From: Massariosphaeria phaeospora
Taxonomy: Eukaryota > Ascomycota > Dothideomycetes > Pleosporales
Direction of reading: 5' to 3'
Assembly (NCBI GenBank): GCA_011032825.1
Contig: JAADJZ010000002.1
Span: forward strand, 1,178,001 to 1,242,000
DNA: 64,000 nt
How positions within the stretch are numbered: the stretch's first letter is position 1; each line of letters starts with the position of its first letter. The notes below the pieces were generated by a model that ran no database searches, had not been told where the DNA came from, and was given only the letters and a program-made list of their open reading frames with translations. Positions 21,765 through 31,509 of this stretch are shown piece by piece. Both the position numbers and the translations under genes were made by a program.

Positions 21765-23340
21765 ACGCGGACGCTCTCCACCCCCTCGTTTCTCCCTCTT
21801 CTTCAAAAATGGGGCTTTTTTCTTGCGATGGTTGCGGTCACATGTCATACCAGAATGCTGGAAGATTTTCTTTGACATTGCGAGGTGACTTTTTCGCGAG
21901 GAACGTCGAAGGCAGGACACGCCGCCCCCTTCCTACTCCTCTGTTTCCTTCTTCTTCTTCTTCTTTTTTCACCCCTCACCATTTGGAGAGCTTTTGCTTT
22001 GTACTATCTACCTCTCTCTCCATATAACTAGGGTTTTGGAGGTGGGGAGGGGAGGGTATGTGGGCAAAAACGATTCACACACATGGCGTGCCTTTCTGGG
22101 TCTAGGTCTGGGTCTGATTCTGAATTTGAATTGAAGTGCTGGTAGCTAGGTAGATTAATTGGTTCCATCGAGCGGACTGTCTGCCGTATTGAGTTGAACA
22201 GAACTGAACTTGAACTGAACGGAACTGAACTGGACTGAACTGGACTCGGCGACTTTTTTGGCCGCCTTGTTTCTTTTCGGAGTGCTTCTGGGTGCGAGTG
22301 CTGCTTCTGGGTGCGGGCTTTTGGCCTGGCGCTGGCGCTGGCTCTGGCTCTGGCTCTTCAACTGGAATGGAATGGAATGGACTGCGAATTGCTTTACTTG
22401 CCTTGCCTTGCCTTGATGTGACTGTTTTCCCTGGTTCTTTTTCTGTGGCCTCGACGGTGGATGAGTGAGTAACGTACATTGGAGGGAGAAGTCTTACATA
22501 CATGGATATTTAAGGCATTCGGGGCGTTGTTCATAGGGGAGAGAGTGTGGTCGCGGGTGGGTGGTAGACATGTTTGGAAGAGAACGACAAGCTTCGGTGC
22601 CGAGAGTGTATAATGAATGAGGCGGCAGTGGAATTCATCCAGACACCGTGGGCACTGTTTTCTGGAAGCTTGAACATTGCTAGGCCGGGAGTTTCGGACG
22701 TGAACGGTGAAGCGGGGACTTGGAAAGAAGATCAGATCGCTGATCCATTTGCTGTAGAAAGCCGGGTGTTCACGACATACATGCGCGAGCTGTACAGCGC
22801 TGTGCTTTGCTTCTGCATAGCTACCTACCTAACTCTGTATCTGATCCTGTGTATACTATGCTATACACGATAGGGTAATGCGAAATCATTACGCTTCTTC
22901 CATCGTGTACATAGAACTAAACTATCTTCCAGAACCTGGCTGAGTGCCAACGCGATACGGACATGAAAGCGACGGCGGGAAAGAAATCCGGAGCGGCGTT
23001 TGTGTATATACAAGTAGCAGTTGTCTGGCGAAGTCTCGAAGATGTGAAGAATCGATCGAGACTGATGAGAGAGTGAGAGAGAGAGAGTAGTTTGGTGCAT
23101 CCAGGCAGGTAAGTTGATTTTCGACACCCGATGGAGGGGCACTGTTTGAACGAACCTACCGCATGCGTCCGTTTGCGGTAACTGTTCAATATGGAACCGT
23201 CTCATTCTAGTCGCGGGAAAAATAGCCGGAACCATTGTGGCTTGCCGGCCAGTTCTTTGCTCTAGATGTTACGGCGGGATGGGATAGGTAACGTGGTTTG
23301 GTTTTGTTCCACAAATTGGTTGGTTGAGCAATTTAGCTTG
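21765..23340. other. Long 3' intergenic region with simple repeats
   Basis: No gene was recognised between SPT16 and the hAT element. It includes a TTC-rich tract near 21949-21968, a GAACT-type pentamer tract near 22190-22246, a CTGGCT/CTGGCG tract near 22324-22358 and a GGAAT tract near 22360-22382. Short open frames here have no family resemblance. Confidence 0.5.
22190..22385. repeat. Cluster of short simple repeats
   Basis: Three adjacent degenerate tandem tracts: GAACTGAACTG-type (22190-22246), CTGGCGCTGGCTCTGG-type (22324-22358) and TGGAATGGAATGG (22360-22382). All are non-coding. Confidence 0.75.
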
Positions 23341-24921
23341 GAAGGCCAGTAATCAACACAGTTGCTATCAATCAAATCAGTCAGGCCGAGGCCTCTGGCC
23401 TGATTTGACTGGTGTTTTCAAGAGAGGTGAATTGAATTGATTGACTAACTAATCAACAACTCTCGGCCTGATTGAGATTAGATTAATAGACTGCAAACAA
23501 ATTGATAGACTGTAGTCCAAATAGCGGAAATTGCCGGCAGATGGGAGGGAGGTTAGATTTGTATGAGATTGCCTAGGCGCTATTACCCCAGTCCTATATA
23601 CTGTACAATTGATCGATTGCCTCTTCAGTAAGCGGAGTTGTAGCTCTATCCTTGAAGCCAGCCTTAAGCCAGCATCGTACACAGTGAATTGCCGCGAGTA
23701 ATTAAAGCGACAGAGCTCTACGCTTTGGCTCTAGGAGATCGCCGACTTTACTAAACATACGCTTACACTTACAGCTAGATGCTAGAATTGATAGTACGTC
23801 AATAGCCAGCTAGCTGAGGTTGAGATAGAGCTGCTTCATGCCTATCCAATAGGCAATCGGGTTAATTGAATAGAGGTGATCCGATAGGAGATAAGGCTCT
23901 CGTCTCCAAAGCTCGTACTCGTTACTGCTATCGGCAACTGCTCTGCCTTGTACCGGATTTGTAAGCAGATCAATGCTTGCCTGTATATCTAATACCTTAA
24001 CTTTCTTGCGTAGGCGTTCTAAATCTAGTCTCCTTCGGCTTGTACTTACTACATAGCGCCTGAAAAGCGGCATCTAATAAGGCAATCCAGCTAGGTTGAT
24101 CTGCCTATAAGTTTTGACAGTAGAACTTCGTGTTTAGGTGCAGTATTGTAGCAGCGTAGTACGCTAGTAAGTTATTAAGTTTCTCTTAGTACTTTTGAAG
24201 CTTTTGCCACGCTGCGCGTACGTTGATAGCCAGATAGTCCTCTAGCGAGTCTGCCTAGTTGTAATTAACGCTTTCGTATTGCTGCGCAATCTGCTTGTAG
24301 GTGTTAAGTACGTACTCAAAGGTAAGAATAACGTTATGTAGCGCACCAAATCTTCTACTGTTGCCTCTGCCTTCTAAGCGCTTTGTAGTAACTTTCAACA
24401 GCTGTAGAACCTCAATGTACTAAGTAATTACACCCTAATCTGCTGCGCTCAATCCAGTTAACGTCATCTACGCCGAAGACTTAGCTATCTAATTCCCTTA
24501 GGCAGAGGCGTACGCGGCAGCTGTACGCGTATTCTCGATGTAGTACTGTATGTAGGCATCTAGTAGGTTCTTAAGCCTTACGACGGCTCTCTCAAACGCA
24601 GAGCAAAAAGAGTTCTATCTAGTTACTACTAGCTTGATCGGCTCAATCTGTTTATATAGCTTCTGTTAAGCCTCTGCTTCCTTGCGTACAAAGCTGTACA
24701 GCAAATCGTACTGTTAAAGTGTTTTAATGTAGTAGAGAACATCTATGAGAACACCTAGCGAGCTATGTTTGCGCCAATCTAGCAACAATCTCTTCTCTAG
24801 CGCATGCTGAGTTTCCTCGTTTTCAAAGGCCTCTTTATTCACCTCAAACATGATTGTTTGGCCTATGAGATTGAGGGTGTGAGGGCCGCAGCGGAGTTGC
24901 CGGTAATCTGCATCAAAGCTA

Positions 24922-24975
24922 CCGTGTCCGTGCGCGTGATGCGCCGGTTCGCGTGATGCGCCACCCTCATCAAAA
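24922..24975. repeat. Left terminal inverted repeat of Pogo element 1
   Basis: 54 bp, identical to the reverse complement of 26969-27022. Begins CCGTGTCCGTGCGCGTG and contains the duplicated 13-mer described for the element. Confidence 0.95.
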
Positions 24976-25010
24976 ACAACAGAAGTTCAACACGCGATAA
25001 TTCTACCAAT

Positions 25011-26870
25011 ATGGCTCCAATAGACGACGCACTTGAAGAGATAGAATCCCTAGGACCTGGCAAAGATTTCTCCTATAGAAAGATTGCTGCTAAGCATAGT
25101 GTTGTACGATCCACGTTGACCCGAAGGCATCGAGGGATAACGCGCGCCCTAGAGGCGAAGAACTTTGAACAGCAGAAACTCAGCCCACAACAAGAGCAGG
25201 AGCTTATACGATATATCAAAGGACTTACAGAGAGACACTCGCCACCTACAAGAAAGATGATACAGAATTTCGCCTCCAGAATAGCCAAGGAGCCAGTTAG
25301 CGAGAGCTGGGTTACCCGCTTCATCAGCCGACAGAGCGATCACCTTATCTTACAATGGACATCTGGGATGGACAGCAATCGCCACAAAGCTGATTCAGAG
25401 GATAAATATCGCCTCTATTTTCATCTACTACACAGCAAGATTGAGCAATATCAGATAGATTCTCGTCATATCTACAATATGGATGAGAAAGGCTTCCTAA
25501 TTGGTATCATTGGTAGATCAAAAAGAGTATTCAGTAGGCAAATGTGGGAGAACAAGGAGGTTAGAGCATCACTCCAGGATGGTAATCGCGCATGGATCAC
25601 GCTTCTAGCATGTATATGCGCTGATGGATCTGCTCTACCTCCAAGCCTTATCTATGAAGCTGCCAACAAGGGCATTCAATCAAGCTGGGTAGACGATATC
25701 CAGGCAGGAGAACACCCAGTCTTTATCACCTCATCACCCTCTGGCTGGACGAACAACGATATTGGACTAGCCTGGCTTGAGCAGGTGTTTGATCGTTGTA
25801 CAAGACAGAAGACCCGACGGTCCTATCGACTTCTGATCCTAGATGGCCACGGATCCCATATTACCATGGATTTTATCGACTACTGTGATCAGAACAAGAT
25901 TCTCCTTGCTATCCTACCTCCTCATTCGACTCATACGCTTCAGCCACTCGATGTAGCGATGTTCAAGCCTCTATCAACCGCCTACTCAGTAGAACTGTCA
26001 AACTACCTTCAAACAAGCCAAGGCCTCCTTTCTATTACCAAAGGCGACTTCTTCCCACTATTCTGGAAGGCATGGGAGACGTCCTTTAAGGAATCAACAA
26101 TCCTTAGCTCTTTTAGAGCAACAGGCATATCACCTCCTAATCCTAATCCTATCCTCAATAGATTCACCAAAGCTCAAGAATCAAGAGAAAGCTCCTTATC
26201 ATCACTTAGCGATTATGATTGGAGAAAGATAGATAGGCTTGTACGCTCTGTAGCAAGTGATCAGAGTAGTAAGGATACACAGAAGCTTCGTCAATCGCTC
26301 CACCACCTATCTGTCCAAAATGACCTACTCAAGCATGAGATGGATGGGCTTAAGCAGGCTCTATCTATTAAGAAGAAGCGTAAGAAGAAGAGCAAAGCTC
26401 TAGACCTTCAACAGCGCCAGGAGTATCATGGTGGGGCTATCTTCTGGTCACCAAGGAAGGTGAGGGAGGCACGTGTTCGTCAGTCAATCAAGGAGCAGGA
26501 AAATCAGGAGCAGCAACTTCAAAAAGCAGAGACAGCAGAGCTAAGGAAGGCAGCTAAGCTGTACAAGGAGAAAATTGCAGAGGAGAAGCGTGTAGCGCGA
26601 GAGGCAGCTAAGGTAGCGAAGGAGAAGGAGAAGGCAGAAAAGGCAGCAGAACGCGCTCGCCAGAAGGAGGCTCGCGACGCTACAAAAGCTCTACAATCTT
26701 CACAGAAGGGTAAGAGGAAAGCTCCGCAGCTATCTCTACAGAGCAAAAAGCGTTGCAAACGTAGCGTTGATACTAGAGATGCTGCGGAGGCCTCAGAGGG
26801 CGTATCTGCTGCCCCAGCTATTCTAACGCGTCGCGGCCGCAGCGTCAAGCTTCCAGATAAATATAAGTAG
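25011..26870 (+). CDS. Pogo/Fot1-family DDE transposase
   Basis: 619 residues, single exon, starting 35 bp inside the left terminal repeat. Order: N-terminal helix-turn-helix (SYRKIAAKHSVVRSTLTRR), CENP-B-type HTH (LIRYIKGLTERHSPPTRKMI through WVTRFISRQ), and a DDE catalytic core with YNMDEKGF, LLILDGHGSH and LQPLDVAMFKPL carrying the three acidic residues expected of the Pogo DDD triad. It ends in a long Lys/Glu/Ala-rich coiled-coil tail (about residues 490-570) and a basic end. All key residues are present and the frame is open, so the enzyme may be active. It cuts and pastes elements bearing the flanking 54-bp repeats at TA sites in the nucleus. Confidence 0.93.
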   Translation: MAPIDDALEEIESLGPGKDFSYRKIAAKHSVVRSTLTRRHRGITRALEAKNFEQQKLSPQQEQELIRYIKGLTERHSPPTRKMIQNFASRIAKEPVSESWVTRFISRQSDHLILQWTSGMDSNRHKADSEDKYRLYFHLLHSKIEQYQIDSRHIYNMDEKGFLIGIIGRSKRVFSRQMWENKEVRASLQDGNRAWITLLACICADGSALPPSLIYEAANKGIQSSWVDDIQAGEHPVFITSSPSGWTNNDIGLAWLEQVFDRCTRQKTRRSYRLLILDGHGSHITMDFIDYCDQNKILLAILPPHSTHTLQPLDVAMFKPLSTAYSVELSNYLQTSQGLLSITKGDFFPLFWKAWETSFKESTILSSFRATGISPPNPNPILNRFTKAQESRESSLSSLSDYDWRKIDRLVRSVASDQSSKDTQKLRQSLHHLSVQNDLLKHEMDGLKQALSIKKKRKKKSKALDLQQRQEYHGGAIFWSPRKVREARVRQSIKEQENQEQQLQKAETAELRKAAKLYKEKIAEEKRVAREAAKVAKEKEKAEKAAERARQKEARDATKALQSSQKGKRKAPQLSLQSKKRCKRSVDTRDAAEASEGVSAAPAILTRRGRSVKLPDKYK

Positions 26871-26968
26871 TACAAATTAATCGCAAGTATTAATATAATA
26901 CTCCACCCAATTATCTCGTGATAATATTGATCATGGGTGGCTCTATAGCTTCATTTATGCTTGAGCTG

Positions 26969-27022
26969 TTTTGATGAGGGTGGCGCATCACGCGAACCGG
27001 CGCATCACGCGCACGGACACGG
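26969..27022. repeat. Right terminal inverted repeat of Pogo element 1
   Basis: 54 bp, exact inverted copy of 24922-24975, followed by TA. Confidence 0.95.
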
Positions 27023-28530
27023 TATACGGTACGGTACCGTACACCTTCGCTAAATAATCCACAGCAGTGTTGTTATTGCCTGCGTTATCCAAAATAAAGT
27101 ATTCTACTTTTTTAGAGTTAATATTGAAGCTCCGAAGAGTCTCTTGTATTACTAGAGCAATCTTTTCACCTGTGTAGGCACCAGATAGCTGTGGAAGAGA
27201 AATCGGGAGATCTTACCGTAGATGCGACCCGCCAAATCCGCGTAGTAAGCAACAACACCAAGATAGCCTTTCTTGCCTCCTTTTACAGTCTAGCTGTCAA
27301 ACGATAGATGTATTTTACTCAGCGCGTTCGACAGGTCCTCTATTACTCAAGGTTGTAGGTAATTGAACAGTCGCATTATATATCTAGCTACACTTTGATA
27401 ATTCTTCCATAGCGCCCCGAGGGCCTCCGGATTAGCCATCTGCAGCAGATTCCTAAAAGCAGGCGTCTCAAACTCTCTTGGAGAGTAATTGTTTGCCACT
27501 AGCTACTTAATAGCTGCTATTCGAAACCTCTGTACGTCAAAGTTGCCCAGCGCGTTGCCTACTGCCTGCGGGATAACGATGCCGCTGTGTATAAGTTGCT
27601 GTATTGTACGCTGGCCACCTGGCAAAGGTGCCTCCATCCGCTCGCCCGACGGCGTGAAATTGTGGCCTCGTTTTTTGGCCTGTAGATAAGCTGCAGCAGA
27701 TGAAGTTGATGTACTAACGTCGTACAACCCACCGCCTCCTCGGTCTATTGTTTTATCTCTATAGCAGTACGCGCACACGAAAAATATCTGCTCAAAGGCC
27801 CAGCAGAGGCATACGCGATAGCCATGACGATAAATCCACAACTTCTAGTGTTTCTGTGTACGCAGCGGCGCCATATAGTCAGGCAACCAATCCCAGTCAA
27901 TCCCATCAAAGTTATCTTCAAATCGTGCGTCGAGAGCTTCGTCGGGGGCAGGCAATTCACCCTCTGTAGCGGATAGAGCGACTAAGGTTGCAGCGAGTGC
28001 AGGCGATAGATCACGGCGCTCACGCATCTCCACTTCGAAAGTTTGAGTACTCTGCGTATCGGCGGCGGCAGCTGCGGCAGCAGCGCGCCTACGGCGGCGA
28101 GTAGGACGTTGGCTCATTGTAAATACAGCTAACAAAGTAAATAGAGGCAATTGACAGTGATAGGCGAAAATTTGCGGGTGCAGAGTACTCAAGGGCGTGC
28201 GCTACACTAGTTGACTCGTACGCCTGCCGATCAGGGGCCAAAACAAACACTAGAAATCCTATTACGAACTCGCCATACGCTAATCTCTACATCCTCAAAA
28301 ACAGCCCCATCTGTACGAGTGCTATATAGGCCCTTTAGCTAACTCAGATCTCTAATAAAAAAAACAATCAATCCGTTTCTAACTTTCCAATCAGGCTGGC
28401 CATCACTGATTGATTTGACTGCAAAAAATCAAGAGAGTGAATTGATTTGATTGACTTATTACATAATCAACCAATCAATCAGTCGACTACACCGAGACTG
28501 ATTGTTAGCATCTGTGGTAATCAAGTCGAG

Positions 28531-30917
28531 GCCCTTCGGGCTTCCTGGTTGTGGAAATTTCAATACAACTGCGGACTGGTTTCCCTAATCGAGGGGGGCA
28601 AGGCGCCAAATCAGGAGTCAGCGAGCGAACTTTTAGAGTAGGACAACGGTACCTAATGCAGGGTCATTAATTCGAGCGTGCGGACGCCGGATTTGTCCAA
28701 ATTTTATCCGTGCTAGGTAGTGGCCGAGTAGCCTCGGCCTTTTGCAGCAGGTACCTGCATTCATGCAAATGTGCTCTGCAGTTCGGACACGACTGGTCGC
28801 CGATGGTATAGTTCCTGTAGTGATCACGGTAAACTGCGCTCAGGCGTGGTATGAAAACTTACTATGGGCGGCTGACCCGTGAGCCGTCTGTCAGTTGGTA
28901 AGATCACAGGTCGCCTACTCCGGCTACTTCCTCTGAGCTCATTGTCGTTTCCACTAGATATATGATTCCAGGGCTCCGCGAGCCGTATTAAACGAACTTA
29001 AGTCCAGGCATTACATCCGGGTTAGTGGGTTCCCCATCGAGATCGACCACTGCACCGCTAGTATCATACGTAGCCGGACTGGACAGCACGAGCCATTGCT
29101 GTCCAGCTCCGCGGCGCGCGGAGAGTCGACCAGTCCCATTTTCTGTGTTAGTTGCCGAAGCCGGATTAGTGGAGAGTCGAGATGCAGTTGTCTAGACTCT
29201 TGCACGTCGTTGTTAGTGCTTCGCAGTCAGTGTTCTGCGGCGATTTGTTTCTTGGGCCTAGCAGGCTGATATCCTTGACTTCGATTTGAAGATTGACACG
29301 ACATCGGCCTATAATGTTGTCCACTCGTGGGATGTGGTCGGAACGAGGGTGCTGTGGCAAGATAACCTTAGGGCTTATGATAAGCATCCTTTCGCATATG
29401 GCCGCCAACAGTTGGTGCACGTTTGCGAGCTCATGAAGTGCATTACAGAGAAATGAGAGCACACTAGATGTAGTTCCGCACTGGTATCCGAGCGATGCCG
29501 ATGGTTGCCCCACGCCTCATGAATGGTAACTATCACGAGTTAGCTTCTAAAAGCCCCGTGAATGTTGATACCAGATTGATTTCCCTGCAGCTAGTAGGCT
29601 GATCTCCTAGCTTAGTCGTATCCAGCAAGCTAACGGGTCTAGCTATGGATCAGCGACTGGAATATTGGGATCGGTTGAAGCCTGGGGCCAGTTTCCAACT
29701 GGGTGGGTGGAGCCGTTGACCTATGCTAGGCAGTCGGTTGAAAATTGAACGACACCTCATAGACGAATTGATGCCAAGACTACTTGAGAGTAAGTTCGCC
29801 ACCACACGGTAAAGTTCTAGAGAGTCTCGGATTTTCGATTCAAGTGCGGGGAACGGGGCGTCATGCACCGTATCGTGAGCGGTTCACTCGAGAGCAGGAA
29901 GAACCGGGTCTTAGATCCGATGATTTTGCCGGCGAGGGTAGAAAGCTCAGATACGAAAGGCGCGTTGTATGATGTGGGCGAAAAAATCGTTCGAAGGCTG
30001 CGTCCGATTGCAGGCTAGTATTAGTAGCCGGAGGAGCAAGCTTTACGGTAGTAGGTGGAATGCATAACCCTCGTCTGAAAGCATACTAGGCACTGACGGG
30101 TTGATATTAAACAAATTGTCTGGACTCTTCGGGCGTCGGCGGAAAAACTGGAGTGGGCAACGTGCGTTGCTGGCTCTAGTGTAGACTGGGATACTTGATC
30201 CGATACGAGGTCGGAAATAATACAACTGCGTACCCCACTCCGATGTTGGCCTGTCGGTTGATACTTCCACGAGAGAGAGGCAGAAAGGGTGGCACCATAA
30301 AAGTCGATTTCGCTTAAGCGGACTGGGTTCGTAAGTCACCTGTTAGTAACCGGCTTGGTGAAGATCGTATGACCACTGCAGGGTCGAGGTTGATCTCTTT
30401 GTCGACAGCGTTTTCTGTATAAATGAGTGAGACCTATGTGTGCTGTATACCCGCAAACATGATCGGTGCCACTCGCCCAGTCACTTGCCCGCCCAACCAC
30501 AAGAAATGGTAAACTATGGCAACCAGGAAGTCAGGCGAGCAATATCGTTTTCCTTGGACCTTCTTCTTGGATTAATCTGCAACCATTTAACCGGGACCAA
30601 ACACCCTGGCCGCAAACAGGGGTGTTGAGGATCCGGAACACTGCGAGAATGCGGAGCGCAGATAAATTGCCACACGCGAAGCGTATAAGTCATTCTGCCA
30701 CGAGGGCGGGGAACCGGACCTTGGGCGCAGGCAATCTATCGTTGATGTAACTGGGAAGATAACTAGGGGGTTAATAATAGTTCGAGAGGCAAATTCGTTC
30801 TTCTTAAGACCGACCTGTGGCCCCTTGCATTGTTTCATCGATCAAAGTCCCCGTTTTGCGACTTCCACCATCTGATACTACCCGATCGCCCAAAGAATAC
30901 ACCAGGAGCTAGCCAAG
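28531..30917. other. Gene-poor stretch beside the transposon nest
   Basis: No complete gene was recognised over 2.4 kb. On the minus strand 28988-29183 reads as a 65-codon coding-looking tail (with TNTENGTGRLSARRGAGQQW and AVVDLDGEPTNPDVMPGL) ending at TAA. It is preceded by coding-looking text in another frame around 29166-29350. This could be the 3' remnant of a decayed gene. The rest shows nothing. Confidence 0.35.
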
Positions 30918-31216
30918 ATGAAGCTATCGGCGCTCATCATCCTTATCACGGCATCTATTGGGCTTGCGTCACCTGCTGCGGTATGTCGGTCTGCCCTGGT
31001 ATAAGGAGGCGTTGCTGATGTTGAATAGGTTAGCCTAAACCGGCCCACTAGACTCGAGAGGGACGAGAACGGAATCGAGCAACTGTTGCCATGCGTTGAA
31101 TGCGAGTGCAACGGATGGACCGGAGTATGCAAATGCGTCAGTCAAACCCTCGGTTAACGGTTGTCGTTATGCTAACAAGCATGCAGGTCAAAAACGGATG
31201 TTGCTGCACGCTATGA
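30918..31216 (+). CDS. Small secreted eight-cysteine protein (candidate effector-like)
   Basis: Model join(30918..30980, 31029..31136, 31187..31216), 66 residues. Exon 1 encodes a clean signal peptide (MKLSALIILITASIGLA, then SPAA). Intron 1 is 48 nt (donor GTATGT, TGCTGAT branch, TAG). Intron 2 is 50 nt (weak donor GTCAGT, strong branch GCTAAC, CAG). The mature part of about 45 residues has a charged stretch, then Cys at 43, 46, 48, 55, 57, 62, 63 and 64, i.e. C-x2-C-x-C-x6-C-x-C-x4-CCC, ending TL. An alternative donor at 31125 (GTATGC) would drop Cys55 and Cys57 and leave six; reading through intron 2 stops at 31157. No known family was recognised. Size, secretion signal and dense cysteines resemble fungal small secreted proteins, and it lies between two transposon nests. 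Function unknown. Confidence 0.6.
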
Positions 31217-31509
31217 AGTCTTCTGGTGTTGGAGAGAGAAAGATTAATCAAGATTTTGTCGCCATTGTTCCGCAGGAAGCGTATATTGGGTTCCCTTATG
31301 GCTTTTGGAAGTTCTTCTGGTTTTGGCTGCGGTCTGTTTTCTCGTTCCGGAAGAAAAGATGGAAATAAATTAGAGTTGGGTTGGCCATTGTTGTATACGA
31401 AGCGTACAGAGCGTAGCCATATCATGCTCTCAGATACGTCCCATATGCAATTCTTGAGTAAGAGGACAACCCACTGGTTTCGAAGTGTGCTGTGTACGCT
31501 GTACGGTGC
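31217..31509. other. Intergenic region between small secreted protein and transporter
   Basis: No gene seen. It should hold the 3' ends of the two converging genes. Confidence 0.4.

Larger units (their letters stand above)
24922..27022 (+). mobile_element. Pogo/Fot1-type DNA transposon, apparently intact
   Basis: A 2101-bp element is flanked by TA dinucleotides (24920-24921 and 27023-27024), the Tc1/mariner-Pogo target duplication. The terminal inverted repeats are 54 bp and match without a mismatch (24922-24975 and 26969-27022). Each contains two identical 13-bp copies of CGCGTGATGCGCC, 17 bp apart (24933-24945 and 24950-24962), likely transposase binding sites. It holds one uninterrupted transposase frame. 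It sits inside the hAT transposase relic, between the coding segments for VDYLAKVYG and FDADYRQLRCGPH, so it is younger than the hAT element. Absence of stops and perfect repeats indicate recent insertion. Confidence 0.93.
23594..28117 (-). pseudogene. hAT transposase, decayed by C-to-T type stops
   Basis: The relic starts at ATG 28117 (MSQRPTRRRRRAAAA) and ends at a TAG at 23594. Family landmarks read in order on the minus strand: a BED-like finger region with CAYCYRDK; FDS-stop-TVKGGKKGYLGVVAYYAD, where a Trp is expected at the stop; VEYFILDNAGNNN; then, past the Pogo insert, LRCGPHTLNLIGQTI; and the C-terminal dimerisation part with NEYELWRREP, INPIAYW, AIDVLSILASSCKCKRMFS and GDLLEPKRR. 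Many in-frame stops replace Gln or Trp codons (CAA/CAG to TAA/TAG, TGG to TAG), as expected from RIP. Without the insert it spans about 800 codons, normal for fungal hAT. It is not functional. Confidence 0.85.
23341..28530 (-). mobile_element. Decayed hAT DNA transposon with nested Pogo insertion
   Basis: The span is inferred from the transposase relic (23594-28117) and from related sequence at both ends. Near 23352-23389 and 28490-28524 there is imperfect inverted similarity: CAGTTGCTATCAATC on the left against CAGATGCTAACAATC on the reverse strand at the right, 13/15 matching. Inside that, a block around 23402-23480 resembles 28408-28515 in direct orientation (shared TGATTTGACTG, AAGAGAG, TGAATTGA and ATTGATTGACT pieces). 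The exact ends and the 8-bp target duplication expected for hAT elements were not resolved. Without the nested element the copy is about 3.1 kb. Confidence 0.65.

Noticed and set aside
23402..28515. LTR retrotransposon reading of the direct repeats around the hAT relic
   Set aside because: No gag/pol sequence inside; the interior is clearly a hAT transposase, and the outermost parts are inverted.
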